A stretch of DNA of 64,000 nt from Diplolepis rosae. Its lineage: Eukaryota > Arthropoda > Insecta > Hymenoptera > Diplolepididae. Positions 21,751 to 32,285 of this stretch are shown here, piece after piece. The first letter of the stretch is position 1; each line of letters opens with the position of its first letter. The notes below the pieces were generated by a model. That model was not told the origin of the DNA. It made no database searches and was given only the letters and a program-made list of their open reading frames with translations. The stretch spans positions 1,860,001 through 1,924,000 of the forward strand of contig JAPYXD010000711.1 of assembly GCA_030998225.1 (NCBI GenBank), read 5' to 3'. A program made the translations under genes and the position numbers.

Positions 21751-22278
21751 ATGTCTTCACCACCCGTTAGATATACTCTTAAACGCTCCCGAGCAGGAAA
21801 ACATATAGATGAGTTGAAACTACCAAATTGTAAAATAAGAGAAATAAAAAACGACGTTGAATTTTCCGATTTATTTGAGCAATTGATAGAGAAAAGAAGC
21901 AATTATATAAAAAACAAACTTTCGCGTAATTTAGAAAAGGAAAAGGATACAAAAATCGAATCTGTACCAGAAAACATTGAAACGAAAAGTCCCGAACCTG
22001 AATTAATATTGACTGAAAATAAAATTTCTGAATATCTACCCCCAATTATCGAAACTTTAAATATTTTCTCTGACTCGGAACCTGAAGCAAACTCGAGTCA
22101 CTTTGTTCCTAATAAAGATAAAATATCAAGTATTGAGGTTATCAGCATATTCTCAGATTCAGGATCTGAAACAGAAATTGAGGAACCCAGTTTTGCGCAG
22201 AATAAAATTTTTCTACCCAAAATAACAAATATTTGCAGTTTAGGAAAAAATAAAGTTAAATTAATTAAAGATTTTTAA
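21751..22278 (+). CDS. Acidic ORF before gag in element B (175 aa)
   Basis: An intact ORF with an ATG, ending 89 bp before gag. The N-terminus is basic (RYTLKRSRAGKHIDELKLP); the rest is charged and acidic. Two copies of a short motif stand about 60 residues apart (TLNIFSDSEPE and EVISIFSDSGSETEIEE): a hydrophobic patch next to Ser/Asp/Glu, the layout of a SUMO-interacting motif. The same gene, with stops, precedes gag in the decayed copy B', including the SDSGSETET-like repeat, so it is a conserved part of the family. The function is unknown; a role in binding host nuclear proteins is only a guess. Confidence 0.55.
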   Translation: MSSPPVRYTLKRSRAGKHIDELKLPNCKIREIKNDVEFSDLFEQLIEKRSNYIKNKLSRNLEKEKDTKIESVPENIETKSPEPELILTENKISEYLPPIIETLNIFSDSEPEANSSHFVPNKDKISSIEVISIFSDSGSETEIEEPSFAQNKIFLPKITNICSLGKNKVKLIKDF

Positions 22279-22366
22279 GAAAAGAAAAGTTATTCTATTT
22301 TTGAAAAAAAGGGGTGATATTAATAATATCAAATAAATTTATTTCTGAAAAATATGAGAAATATCA

Positions 22367-24649
22367 ATGTCGGTTCCATCACGAGACAGCAGTAAAAAAG
22401 GCACCATAACTCGTAGTCAAGCAAGGAAAACCCCAACTTTAGCAAAAGAAGTTGAAGAAAGTTCCCAAGTACCACTTAAACCAAAACGAAAAACTCAAGA
22501 AGGAAATTTACAATATTCCGAATCTTCAAGTAATTTAGATCAAACTGATCTTTTAGATATTAGCATAGGAAGTATTCCTGACGCTGAAAGTAGTACTTTA
22601 AGCAAATCAATTATTGGCACAAAAAACCCTAAGAGTCCATTTGTTGATAAATTAAAAGCTTTTATCAAACGCAATAATAGTATAATTATTGCAGGAGATC
22701 AGTACAACGATACACCGCAAATTACCCCTTCATTTGACGATACCATAGGGGATATAACACTCAGAGAAAAATCAATAATTGAAAGCATTGCAGCAAACTC
22801 AACCTTGTGTGATAGAACTTTATGCCCAGATCAATTTGGTGATATTTCAAATAATAAAATTCTCACTACACCTCAAAAAAGATACGAATCAATAGATCCG
22901 TTTGAAACAAAATCACAACTAAATAGGACTCCAGAATCTTTCAATCAAACAACAATATTTAAAAATCCAAATCTAGAATTTGAACAAGTTCAAGAAACTT
23001 TACCAAATAAAATCAATCAAATTATACTTGACGACTCTGCAAATATTGACCAGGCTCTTGATTCGCTAAAATCTTCACATCCGTACTCAACCTCTAGGAA
23101 GTCTAATAAAGAAATTTTAGCAAATAATTTAGCAAATAATTCATCGAATAATTTACCAAATAACCTACCAATACAATCCATCGAAATGATGAATTTACCT
23201 ACAAATCAACAAGTATCTCTACGAGATGCGTTAGAAATTGTCCCATACTTTGATGGATCAAATAAAGTGCCATTAACAATTTTTATTGAGGCTTGCAAGG
23301 AAGCCAAAGAAATGGTTCCAAATGCAGAAGCAAATTTGGTCAAATTACTAAGAAGCAAACTTACAGGTGAAGCCAGAAGATGTCTAATAGGAAATTATTA
23401 TAATAATTTAGAAGATTTTATTTCAAAGCTAAAAACAATTTTTTCACCATCAAAAACCGTATACCAATTACAAGGAGATTTAGGCAGGATATATATGTGG
23501 GAAAACGAAAGTGTTCTATCCTACGCAACACGCATACAAGAAATAGCAGCGGAAATCCTTGAATGTCATAAACAAAATAATAATGGTAAGGAAGCTGCTG
23601 AATTTGAAAGAAACTTGGAAAGAGACGCGATCGATTGTTTTCTCCGAGGTTTGAAACCAGAATTAGAGATACGAATAGGAACAGCCAATAAATTTGACGA
23701 AATTGTAAAAAGAGCAATACGAGAAGAAAGAAATTTAACAGCCAGAAACGAACTGCGAAGAGGAAATAAACAACACTCACTAGTCCAAGAAGTTGAGAAA
23801 TCATCATATAATAGTCGACATTTTGCAAAAACAAATAAAATAAATTTAGCACGAGAGGAACCAATAAAATGTCAAATCTGTCAGAAAATAGGCCACACAG
23901 CAGCAACCTGTTTTCAATATGTTCAACAGTTAACAAATAAAAATTGACAGAGCAATCAGTTTAGAAATAACTTGACTAGACAAAATAATCAATACCAGGG
24001 AAATATGCAAGGTCAGGGAACGCAGTGGAGACCCCCACAGAGATACCAGGTGCAAAGCCTAAATCAACAAAGTAGTAGAAACAACTATAGAGATATAAAT
24101 AGCTTCCCATCCCACCCTAATTTTTCCCAAGGAAACAGATTTAATCAAAACCCAAACTTCAATCGAAATACCCAGAATATGTATCGCAATTTTAACCAAA
24201 ATAATCAAAGTCGAAATTTTAATCAAAATTCAAATTTCAATAGAAATTCTAATCAAAATCCGAATTTCAACAGAAATTTCAATAGCAATTTCAACCAAGG
24301 ACAAAATTTCAACCAAGGTCAAAATTTTAATCAAGTTCAAAATCAAGGTAGGAATTTCAATCAAAACCCCCATTTTAATCAAAGACCAAATTTTAATATG
24401 AATTACAATGAAAATAGAAATCAAAATCCAAATTTTAATCAAAACCCAAATCAAGTTCAAAATTTCGAAGTTATTTGCTACTCGTGTAATACACCAGGAC
24501 ATACATCTAGGAATTGTAGCAAGAAAATAAATACTAATCAACAATTACCACAAGAACCACAACAACAACAACCACTACAACAACAAGAATTTAATCGTCA
24601 GGAAAACTCCAATACCCTTCCTGGAACGGGTGCACAAAGGAGGGGTTAA
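22367..24649 (+). pseudogene. gag: Gag of element B with one nonsense codon
   Basis: The frame runs from the ATG at 22367 through a TGA at 23945-23947 and on, in the same frame, to 24649. Residues 1-280 are a Ser/Asn-rich leader. The capsid follows (IVPYFDGSNKVPLTIFIEA, DFISKLKTIFSPSKTVYQLQ, FERNLERDAIDCFLRGLKPE). A first CCHC knuckle, CQICQKIGHTAATC, lies just before the TGA. After it comes a low-complexity FNQNPNFNRN tract (24110-24465), a second knuckle, CYSCNTPGHTSRNC, and a Gln-rich tail. Gag builds the particle and binds RNA. The aligned site in copy B' has no TGA, so the stop looks like a mutation. Pol starts in the -1 frame, overlapping the last codons. Confidence 0.9.
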
Positions 24650-27252
24650 ACGAACAAATATTCGCACCTAATTTGATTGAAAATAAAACTGAAAAAATCA
24701 ATTTGAATACAAGTAATACAATTCCTCATATAATTCTATCAGCTGAAGGATTGAAAAATCCTATACACATGATGATAGATACAGGAGCCGGATCAAATTT
24801 AATCAAACAACAAGCAGTCAAAACAAACGTAAAAATAAATAAATACGAATGCCTAAAACTAACAGGCATAAATGAACATCCTATATTTACACTTGGCCAA
24901 ATAACAATCGATTTTTTCGGCTACCTGACCACCCTCAACATAATACCGAACGAAGTACCTATCGAACATGATGGTATACTAGGCACAGAATTTTTCAGAA
25001 ACAACAATGCAAAAATTAATTATGCAGAGAAACAACTTGAAATAAATGATAAAATTTACCCATTTGAAATGCAAGAAACTATATTGGTACCAGCAAGAAC
25101 AGTTTCAGATTTTTATGTGAGTATTAAAAACAGTGAACAAAAACAGGGATTTATTCCACAATTACACTTATGCAATGGAGTTTATTTAGGAAATGCAACT
25201 GTTTCTAATAATAACAATAAAGCATACCTGAAAATATTCAATACAAATACACAACCTCAAAGATTAACTATACCAACTATTGAATTGATAAACTTTGAAG
25301 AACTATCAATACATGATAAAACAATAAATCAGAATGACAAAAAATTTAATTTAGGAAATGAAAAATTTAATTTTTCGCAACAAATTTTTAATGATTTAAT
25401 TACTCAGACAAATGATTATCACCAATTATTCAATATTTCAAATAAAAATCGAGAGAACGCAATTAAAGAATTATTAAGATCAGATCATTTAAACAAAGAA
25501 GGAAAACAACATGTTGAAAATTTAATTGAAAGATATGCAGATCGATTCCACATACCAGGAGAACCATTAGGAGCAACAACTGTTTTACAACACAACATTC
25601 CAACAACAGATGATCAACCGAAATTTTCAAAACAATATAGATTCCCTCCGGTACATAAAGAAGAAATTTCACGTCAAGTAAATGAACTAATTGAAAATAA
25701 AATTATTAAACCCTCACAATCACCATATAATACACCTGTTTGGATAGTACCTAAAAAATTGGACTCACATGGAAATAGAAAATGGCGAATGGTACTTGAT
25801 TTTCGCAAACTCAATGAAAAAATGATTGGAGATTCTTACCCTTTACCAAATATAATCGATATTTTGGATCAATTGGGATCTGCACAATATTTTTCCGTAT
25901 TTGATCTTGCTTCCGGATTTCATCAAATAAAAATGAGCCCTGAAGACTCTCATAAAACACCTTTTTCCACCCCTTATGGCCATTATGAATTTGACTGTAT
26001 GCCATTTGGTTTAAAAAACGCACCAGCTACCTTTCAACGATTAATGGATTTAGTTTTAACAGGACTTCAAGGAACTGAATTATTATTCTACTTGGATGAC
26101 ATTATTTTATATGCAAATTCTTTAGAAGAACACGAGGAAAAATTTAACAAACTAATGGAAAGATTAAGTGCAGCAAATCTCAAATTACAGCCAGATAAAT
26201 GTGAATTTTTACGCCCAGAAGTTGCATATTTAGGACACATAATAGACAAGGAAGGAATACGACCAGACCCTAAGAAACTAGAGGCAGTAAAAAATTTTCC
26301 AATACCAAAATACCCTAAAAATATTAAACAATTTTTAGGATTAGCTGGCTACTACCGAAGATTTATTGATGGATTTTCTAAAATTGCAACACCCTTTAAT
26401 CAACTTTTAAAGAAGGATGTAAAATTTAATTGGTCTGAAAAACAGCAAGAAGCAGTTGAACTTTTGAAAGAAAAATTGTGTGAAGAACCTCTTTTACAAA
26501 GACCAGACTTCTCACAACCTTTTATTTTGACAACTGATGCGTCAGGATTTGCTATAGGTGGAATACTTTCACAAGGTAAAATAGGTAAAGATAAACCTAT
26601 AGCTTATACTTCTAGATCATTAAATGACTGTGAAAGAAAATACGACAGATACGAAAAAGAAGCCTTAGCAATTATTTATTGCGTAACATATTTTCGCCTT
26701 TATTTATACGGAAGAAAATTTACCTTGGTCACAGACCATAAACCACTAGTATGGTTTCAAAACTCGAAAGATCCTTGCTCTAGAGTAACTAGATGGAAAC
26801 TAAAACTGGCAGAATATGATTTTGATGTTGCATATAAGGCAGGTAAAACTAACGTAAATGCAGATGCTTTATCAAGAAATCCTATTGACGTAGAGAATAT
26901 TGAACATAATTATATAAACAATAAGATTAGTAGTGAAGTAAATTTAGTTAAACCAAGAGATGCAAAACGCATATCTGATTTAGAATATAAGGAAAAAGTA
27001 CCCGTAACAGATCTAGCATGCGATGAAGAAATAAACTATGATAATTTTGAAGAAGATATAGAGGAGAATAATTACGAAGAAACTGAACAATTTATGAATA
27101 AGAAAAAATTATTTAAGAATAGAAATAATCAAGGAAATTATGATAAATTAAAATATAAGGACATTGAAAACGAAAATATAACCACTGATAATTCTGGAGG
27201 AAACGAACAAATGCCGATAAATGATGAGAACTTAATTAAGGATACTAGAAAT

Positions 27253-27780
27253 AAGGAATTTAATGCTATAAATTATGAAGATTTTGAAAAACGAAAAACT
27301 TGTAAAGATTTTGAAAATGGTGGACAATTAAACGAAGAAACTTTATTTAGGAATATTGGTAATAAAAAACGTTATTACGCGTATATTAATGAGGGAAAAA
27401 TTGATTGGAATAATACTGAAAAATTATTAAATGAAGAATATTTACTGATAAATGATGAAGACAATGATAAAGACAATGATGAAAAATGTATTAAATTGAA
27501 TATTAAGGATATTAAAAATAAGAAATTTAATGATATAAATTATAAACATTTTGAAAAACGAAAAACTTGTGAAGATTTCGAAAATATTGGACAATCAAAC
27601 GAAGAAACTTTATTTAAAAATGTTGATGATAAAAAACGTTATTATGAAGATATTGATGAAAAAAAAATTGATAGAAATGATATCGAAGAATTATTAAACG
27701 AAGAATATTTACTAATAAATGATAAAAACAATGATGAAGACAATGATGAAAAATGTTGTATTAAATTGAATATTAAGGAT
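27253..27780 (+). repeat. 267-bp tandem repeat in the pol linker of element B
   Basis: Two head-to-tail units start at 27253 and 27520 and code for 89 residues each (KEFNAINYEDFEKRKTC... and KKFNDINYKHFEKRKTC...; both reach EELLNEEYLLIND-type ends and Asn/Asp-rich tails). They are in frame and diverged at many positions, so the duplication is old and the frame was kept. The unit has no fold that I recognise. Confidence 0.85.
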
Positions 27781-28137
27781 ACAAAGAAAAGAACGGTTTA
27801 TGAAAATAATGAAAAAACTATTGAAGAATTGAACGAAGAAGATATATTTAACATAATTAATAAAAAGTTGATTAATGTAATAATGAATAAAATGAAAAAT
27901 GAGGGAAATGGAAACACTTTTTACAAATTGATCGATGAAGGAAATATTTCGGAAACATTTGTTTCGCAATTTTTGAAATGTGTCATGGATTCAATTCCAA
28001 TTTTATTAGAAAATAAAAATAAATGCTATGCTATGCAAACAAGAAGTCAGTTAAAGAATTCGAAGAATATAAGTAATAATAATGAAGATAATATAAAAAA
28101 TAAATTGATAAAAAATGTTGAAGTAACAAATAAAGTA

Positions 28138-28221
28138 AAAAAGAAACGTGGAAGGCCACGAAAAATTATTCAGGAAATAAAAATACAGGAACATATTAAA
28201 AAGAGAGGTAGACCCATAAAA
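28138..28221 (+). other. Two AT-hook motifs in the pol linker of element B
   Basis: KKKRGRPRK (28138-28164) and KKRGRP (28198-28215) are AT-hooks, short Arg-Gly-Arg-Pro cores that bind the minor groove of AT-rich DNA. They lie between RNase H and the macro-like domain and are followed by basic KKRK patches and an acidic tract. They could guide the integration complex to AT-rich chromatin. I do not see them in elements A or C. Confidence 0.8.
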
Positions 28222-28609
28222 TGCATAAATAAATCACCTGAGATTAATAAAAAACGTAAATTTACGGAATCAGAAGACGAATCCGATTCTGATCCAGATT
28301 ATGATATTAAGCAAAAGCCAAAAGCAAATAAGAAGAGGAAACATTTTAAGGAAGATGAAGAATTAAATGAAGAAAGTAATTTTGAAACAAATTCTGATTT
28401 TTCAAGTGAAGACGAAGAAGAAGAAGAAACACAGGAAAATCTTCAGAACATAGAATATGAAAACGAAAACGAACAACCGGATATACTAGAAATAGAAAAT
28501 TCTGAAAACTCTGATGAATGCGATTTTACAGAAGAAAGACCACCCCCAGAGCCACCCCCTAATCAACCTTCAACATCTGGATTGCCTACGACACAGAAAA
28601 ATATAATTG

Positions 28610-29010
28610 AATGCCGCGACCAATTAACGATGAGAAAAGATAATTATGCGTATTTTGTGACCAATAAAGGAGAACCTCGCGATATAGGCTCTAAACTCTT
28701 GGAGAAATGTGGAAAACTACCTAATTTTAAAAATTTACAAAAAGAAATTATCCAAAAATTACGTAAGGGAAATCAATACCATTTTGTAGTTCCAATCGAA
28801 GATGAATTTAAGGCAAGTCTAGGAGAAACGACTAAAGATATTAAATTAGCGATTTATTCTCTTCATTCCATGGTAAATGAATTAAATATTAAATCAATTA
28901 GCATTGCGAAATCACCACACATTAACAATGTTTTGTGGGAAGAAATTTTGGCTACATTAAAAATAGCATTTTTGGATTCTACAATTAAAATAATAATTTG
29001 TATTGGTATC
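28610..29010 (+). other. Macro-like domain in pol of element B
   Basis: The region between the linker and the integrase reads YAYFVTNKGEPRDIGSKLLE, then YHFVVPIEDEFKASLGETTK, LAIYSLHSMVNELNIKSISI and ILATLKIAFLDSTIKIIIC. The order of strands and helices resembles ADP-ribose-binding macro domains (AhCVS...GIA..F; LVTK; al..l; W..V..ll..F). The glycine-rich ligand loop is weak, so binding may be lost. The same segment is readable in elements C (about 19200-19600) and D (about 62900-63180). It may be a family-specific connection domain with only a remote macro fold. Confidence 0.5.
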
Positions 29011-30126
29011 ACACAATACCCTACAAAAGAGCAAAGAAATCAATTAATCGAAGAAGCTCACTCATCTGCCATAGGAGGACATAAAGGAGTAACAAAAACT
29101 TATAATAGAATCAGACAAAGATACTATTGGGAAAATATGAAATTGGACATACAAAAATATATACAACTCTGTTTACAATGTCAACTTAAAAAACTTGTTC
29201 GGGTCAAAACGAAAAACCCTATGATAATTACCGATACCCCAGGAACTGCATTCGAGAAAATATCAATGGCTATTGTTGGGAAGTTACCAATAACTTCAGC
29301 ACAAAATCAGTATATACTTACAATTCAGGATAATTTTACTAAATACTCTTTGGCAATTCCACTCCCAAATCACCAAGCTGGAACAATAGCAGATGCTTTT
29401 GTTAAGAAATTTATTTGCATATATGGCTCGCCAAAAGCAGTTTTAACAGATCAAGGAGCAGATTTTCTCAGCAATTTAATGAGAAAAATGGCAAAGCGAT
29501 TCCGTATACGTCAATTTAAAACTATTGCTTATCATCCTCAATCAAACGGATCATTGGAAAGATCCCATCACGTTCTTAAGGAATATCTTAAGCAATTTAT
29601 CGAAAAAGCGCAGAATGGGATGATTGGATTGAATTAGCAATGTTTTCATATAACACGAGTGTTCACGAAGGAACGAAATGCACACCTTACGAATTAGTCT
29701 TTGGAAAATTAGCACGTTTACCATCAGGCGATCCTTTACCAGAACACGAAAAATGAAAAATGACATGAAAGAACATGACAAAATTAATTACAAAATTACA
29801 TGAAATGCATGGAATAGCAAGACAGAATTTAATAGCAGCTAAAGAAAAATCAAAGGAATACTATGATAGAAAAATTAATCCACAGAATTTTAAAATCGGA
29901 GATAGTGTATTTTTACTGGAAGGTGGAGAACTAAAGAAGTTCGAAAATCAATACTCAGGACCATACGAAGTACTTGAAATATTAGGCAAAGGAAACATAA
30001 AAATTTCAGTTAAAAATAAACCTAAAATTGTTAATATTAATAGACTCAGACTTTCATACATAACCCCACCAGCAACCAATCAGAGTAAAAAGAATTACAA
30101 TTAAATAAAAATTATTGCATATCACA

Positions 30127-30408
30127 ATGGAACCAAAACATCGCCAACGCATTGATTTATTATGTGACTTAATCGTTCGTCAAATTGATATGAAGGCCTT
30201 ATGGCCATACTTATTCATAAATGGAATATTTAATTATGATGATTGCAACGTACCTTATTGGTCTCAAGATATAACAAATCCAGAAATAATCAAAGACATA
30301 ATCTTAACAATCAAAACAAGAGGACCTTACGCATATTACGATTTACTAAGAAGCTTACGACAATCCGATCAAGAATTTTTAGCCGACATCCTAGATATGC
30401 CCAACTAA
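30127..30408 (+). CDS. CARD-only protein of element B (93 aa)
   Basis: The intact ORF starts at the first ATG (30127), 23 bp after pol. The whole protein has the six-helix layout of a caspase-recruitment domain: MEPKHRQRIDLLCDLIVRQI as helix 1, then ALWPYLFINGIFNYDD, IIKDIILTIKTRG, and the hallmark RGPYAYYDLLRSL (residues 65-77) followed by DQEFLADIL. CARDs pair with CARDs of initiator caspases and apoptosome adaptors (Dronc and Dark in insects). A CARD without a protease or adaptor part would be expected to block such assembly, as cellular CARD-only proteins do. It was probably captured from a host caspase or adaptor. The effect on apoptosis is inferred. I know of no errantivirus reported with such a gene. 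Confidence 0.8.
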   Translation: MEPKHRQRIDLLCDLIVRQIDMKALWPYLFINGIFNYDDCNVPYWSQDITNPEIIKDIILTIKTRGPYAYYDLLRSLRQSDQEFLADILDMPN

Positions 30409-30484
30409 GTATAAATTTAATAAATTAAAAAAAAAAAGAATTTATTAGCAGTTACTAGCTGCTAATTGAGAAATATCATTTTAC

Positions 30485-30486
30485 AG
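30485..30486 (+). promoter_or_regulatory. Splice-acceptor-like site before the glycoprotein gene
   Basis: The sequence atcattttacAG lies 4 bases before the ATG at 30490, a pyrimidine-rich tract with AG. Retroviral env genes are expressed from spliced RNA. It fits, but no donor was identified. Confidence 0.4.
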
Positions 30487-30489
30487 ATA

Positions 30490-31631
30490 ATGAAACCAAA
30501 AGTCAAGAAAATCTACAACATCTTTTGCCTTTTACTTTGGAGTGGTACAGTACACGCCATTATTGGATATAACTGTGGGACGAATCATCTGAATATAACA
30601 ACCATGTCTTTACTGGAGGTAGGAGAATGTGATATTCCAGAACCTCAGGTACAAGTAGAAAAAATATACCTTCAACTTTTACAATTAAGTGACTTTACCT
30701 TGACAAAAATTATTCAATGTAAAGTAGAAGTAGACAGAAAAATCGAATATTGTGGAATGCACTCTCACACATCAGCCGTTATTAACGGATACAGAGAATA
30801 CATCCAAGAAGTGTCTAGAGATCAATGTAGCAAAATGCATGAAACTGGAGTATTTTTAGTCTCACTAAATACACAAATAACTGGTCTAAAAATCAATAGA
30901 ACTTCCTCACATGCTATAATGTTAGCAGGATCTACGCAAGTCAATGGACAATGCTCAGGATCACAATATTCCGATCTTTTTGGAACATGGGAAAACGTTA
31001 TAGTATATGCAAAATACAGAATAACCCTACAAGAATACCAAGCAACAATCAATATAAATACAGATAAAATTCATTTAAAATCTGGAGTAATTTGTTCACT
31101 CTCTGATACTACATGTACTGACGAACTAGGAGGTGGACAAACTTTTTGGAATCCATTACCCAACGACAATTGTAATTTTCAAAAATATACAGTATTATAC
31201 GAAGGTTCAGCAAATAAAACTTGGGAAGATTCTGGACATTATTTACAAATTTTGGTACAGCAAGCGCAGGATTTATAGGAATAATAATAATAATTAGAGG
31301 AATTAAACTAATAGCAGACACGATCATACATGGATACGCCCTACATAGTGTATTTGGTTGGTCAATCCATCTTCTTGGTGCACTTTGGGATTCAGTAACT
31401 AATCTTTTATTGCATCTAGGAAAACCCGGAACAAACACGGAACAAGTGAGAGAACCAGCATTGGAGTTACAAAAAGGAAACCCTTCAGCCCCCCAGCAAG
31501 GAGTACAAACGCCACTGTACACAGAACTCACCCATACAGGTAACATACGCACTTATACTGAAGCAAACCTTTATCCTCAAGCTCAACTTAATAATATCGA
31601 AGAACCATCAAGCTATCCTATCCGTTTGTAA
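30490..31631 (+). pseudogene. Chuvirus-like glycoprotein, middle deleted and frameshifted
   Basis: The first frame (30490-31278, 262 aa) has a signal peptide (IYNFCLL-like hydrophobic run ending VHA) and an ectodomain with YNCGTNHLNITTMSLLEVGE, QCKVEVDRKIEYCGMHSH and VSRDQCSKMH. That pattern is the N-terminal half of chuvirus-type glycoproteins, which some insect retroelements carry as env. The C-terminal part is in another frame (31221-31631): membrane segment GFIGIIIIIRGIKLIADTII, the juxtamembrane YALHSVFGWSIHLLGALWDS and a cytoplasmic tail. The central ectodomain is missing and the two parts overlap out of frame, so no anchored full protein is made now. A secreted N-terminal form of 262 residues could still be produced. 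Confidence 0.72.
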
Positions 31632-31647
31632 TACTTAACCTCGTAAA

Positions 31648-32193
31648 ATGTCAATAACAACTGTTACTTGCGAGAAACAAGCAGTCCAAAATAATCCGCG
31701 AGAAGAAATAGCCAAAGCAAACAAAAAACCTATCGAATATCTATATAACTACATAAAACAAATAAACAATGACGTACTACCACAATTTAATACTACCATT
31801 AGCCATGTAACAAAAGATACAGTTTATTACAGTGTAGCAGTTGAATATGAAAACTATACAATAATGACCACTTCAGATCAAATAGATATAGCAAAACAAA
31901 ACGCAGCACAAACCCTTTACTACCTACTAACAGACAAACGTATCCCAGAAAGTAAATACGAAGACCATACAAACATAATACCTATGGAACTGGAAAAACA
32001 TTGCATTTTGAATAAAATTGAACAACCAATGTACTCATACATTAAAACAAAAATTTCAAACAGAAAATTTAATTGCATAGCAATTTGCAAAATTGGCAAC
32101 CTAAGATACAGTGGTATAGGAGGAACTTGTTTATCAGCAAAACTTTCAGCCTCAATAAAAGCCTTAAAATCACTCACTCGTAAGACAACGTAA
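31648..32193 (+). CDS. Protein of two tandem dsRNA-binding domains, element B (181 aa)
   Basis: Intact ORF, ATG 16 bp after the glycoprotein stop. Domain 1 (residues about 28-95): helix KPIEYLYNYIKQINN, strands FNTTISHV, VYYSVAVEYENYTIM, and helix DIAKQNAAQTLYYLL with the AK..AA pattern. Domain 2 (about 112-177): helix ELEKHCILNKI, strands MYSYIKTKI, FNCIAICKIG, LRYSGIGGT, and helix LSAKLSASIKALKSL. Both follow the alpha-beta-beta-beta-alpha order of the double-stranded-RNA-binding motif. The usual Lys pair at the start of the last helix is reduced to a single Lys in each. Several insect viruses use dsRNA-binding proteins to suppress RNA interference. That is the likely role here, by inference. 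It could also act as a host-type Dicer partner mimic. Confidence 0.75.
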   Translation: MSITTVTCEKQAVQNNPREEIAKANKKPIEYLYNYIKQINNDVLPQFNTTISHVTKDTVYYSVAVEYENYTIMTTSDQIDIAKQNAAQTLYYLLTDKRIPESKYEDHTNIIPMELEKHCILNKIEQPMYSYIKTKISNRKFNCIAICKIGNLRYSGIGGTCLSAKLSASIKALKSLTRKTT

Positions 32194-32270
32194 AACAATA
32201 ATAACAACCTTAACTAAATAATCAAAAAGTAAATACATATAATAAATTAACATTTCTAATTTTGTTTTTA

Positions 32271-32272
32271 AG
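32271..32272 (+). promoter_or_regulatory. Splice-acceptor-like site before the dsRBD-like/CCHC gene
   Basis: A pyrimidine-rich tract (catttctaattttgttttta) ends in AG 14 bases before the ATG at 32286. It would supply a spliced RNA for this ORF. Confidence 0.4.
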
Positions 32273-32285
32273 GAAAAACATTAAC

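Larger units (their letters stand above)
24610..30104 (+). pseudogene. pol: Pol of element B, nearly complete
   Basis: A frame of more than 1,650 codons. Protease: MMIDTGAGSNLI at 24766-24801, and GILGTEF. RT: SPYNTPVWIVPKK, MPFGLKNAPATFQRLMD, catalytic YLDD at 26089-26100, and QFLGLAGYYRRFI. RNase H: TTDASGFAIGGILSQ to NADALSRNP. A long Asn/Glu/Lys linker follows, with an 89-residue tandem repeat and two AT-hooks. Then comes a macro-like domain (about 28610-29000). The integrase has HSSAIGGHKG and CLQCQ for zinc, the Asp of QDNFTKY, the Asp of LTDQGAD and the Glu of GSLERSH. A frameshift at about 29608 and stops near 29754 separate the tail (29775-30104, GPYEVLEILGKGN). It copied viral RNA and inserted the DNA into chromosomes. 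Confidence 0.93.

Noticed and set aside
23945..23950. TGA in gag as a programmed read-through codon
   Set aside because: No read-through context is evident and the aligned site in copy B' is sense, so a simple nonsense mutation is more likely. Kept only as a minor finding.
24230..24544. Minus-strand ORF of 104 codons opposite gag B
   Set aside because: Shadow of the FNQN-repeat tract of gag; the plus strand explains it.
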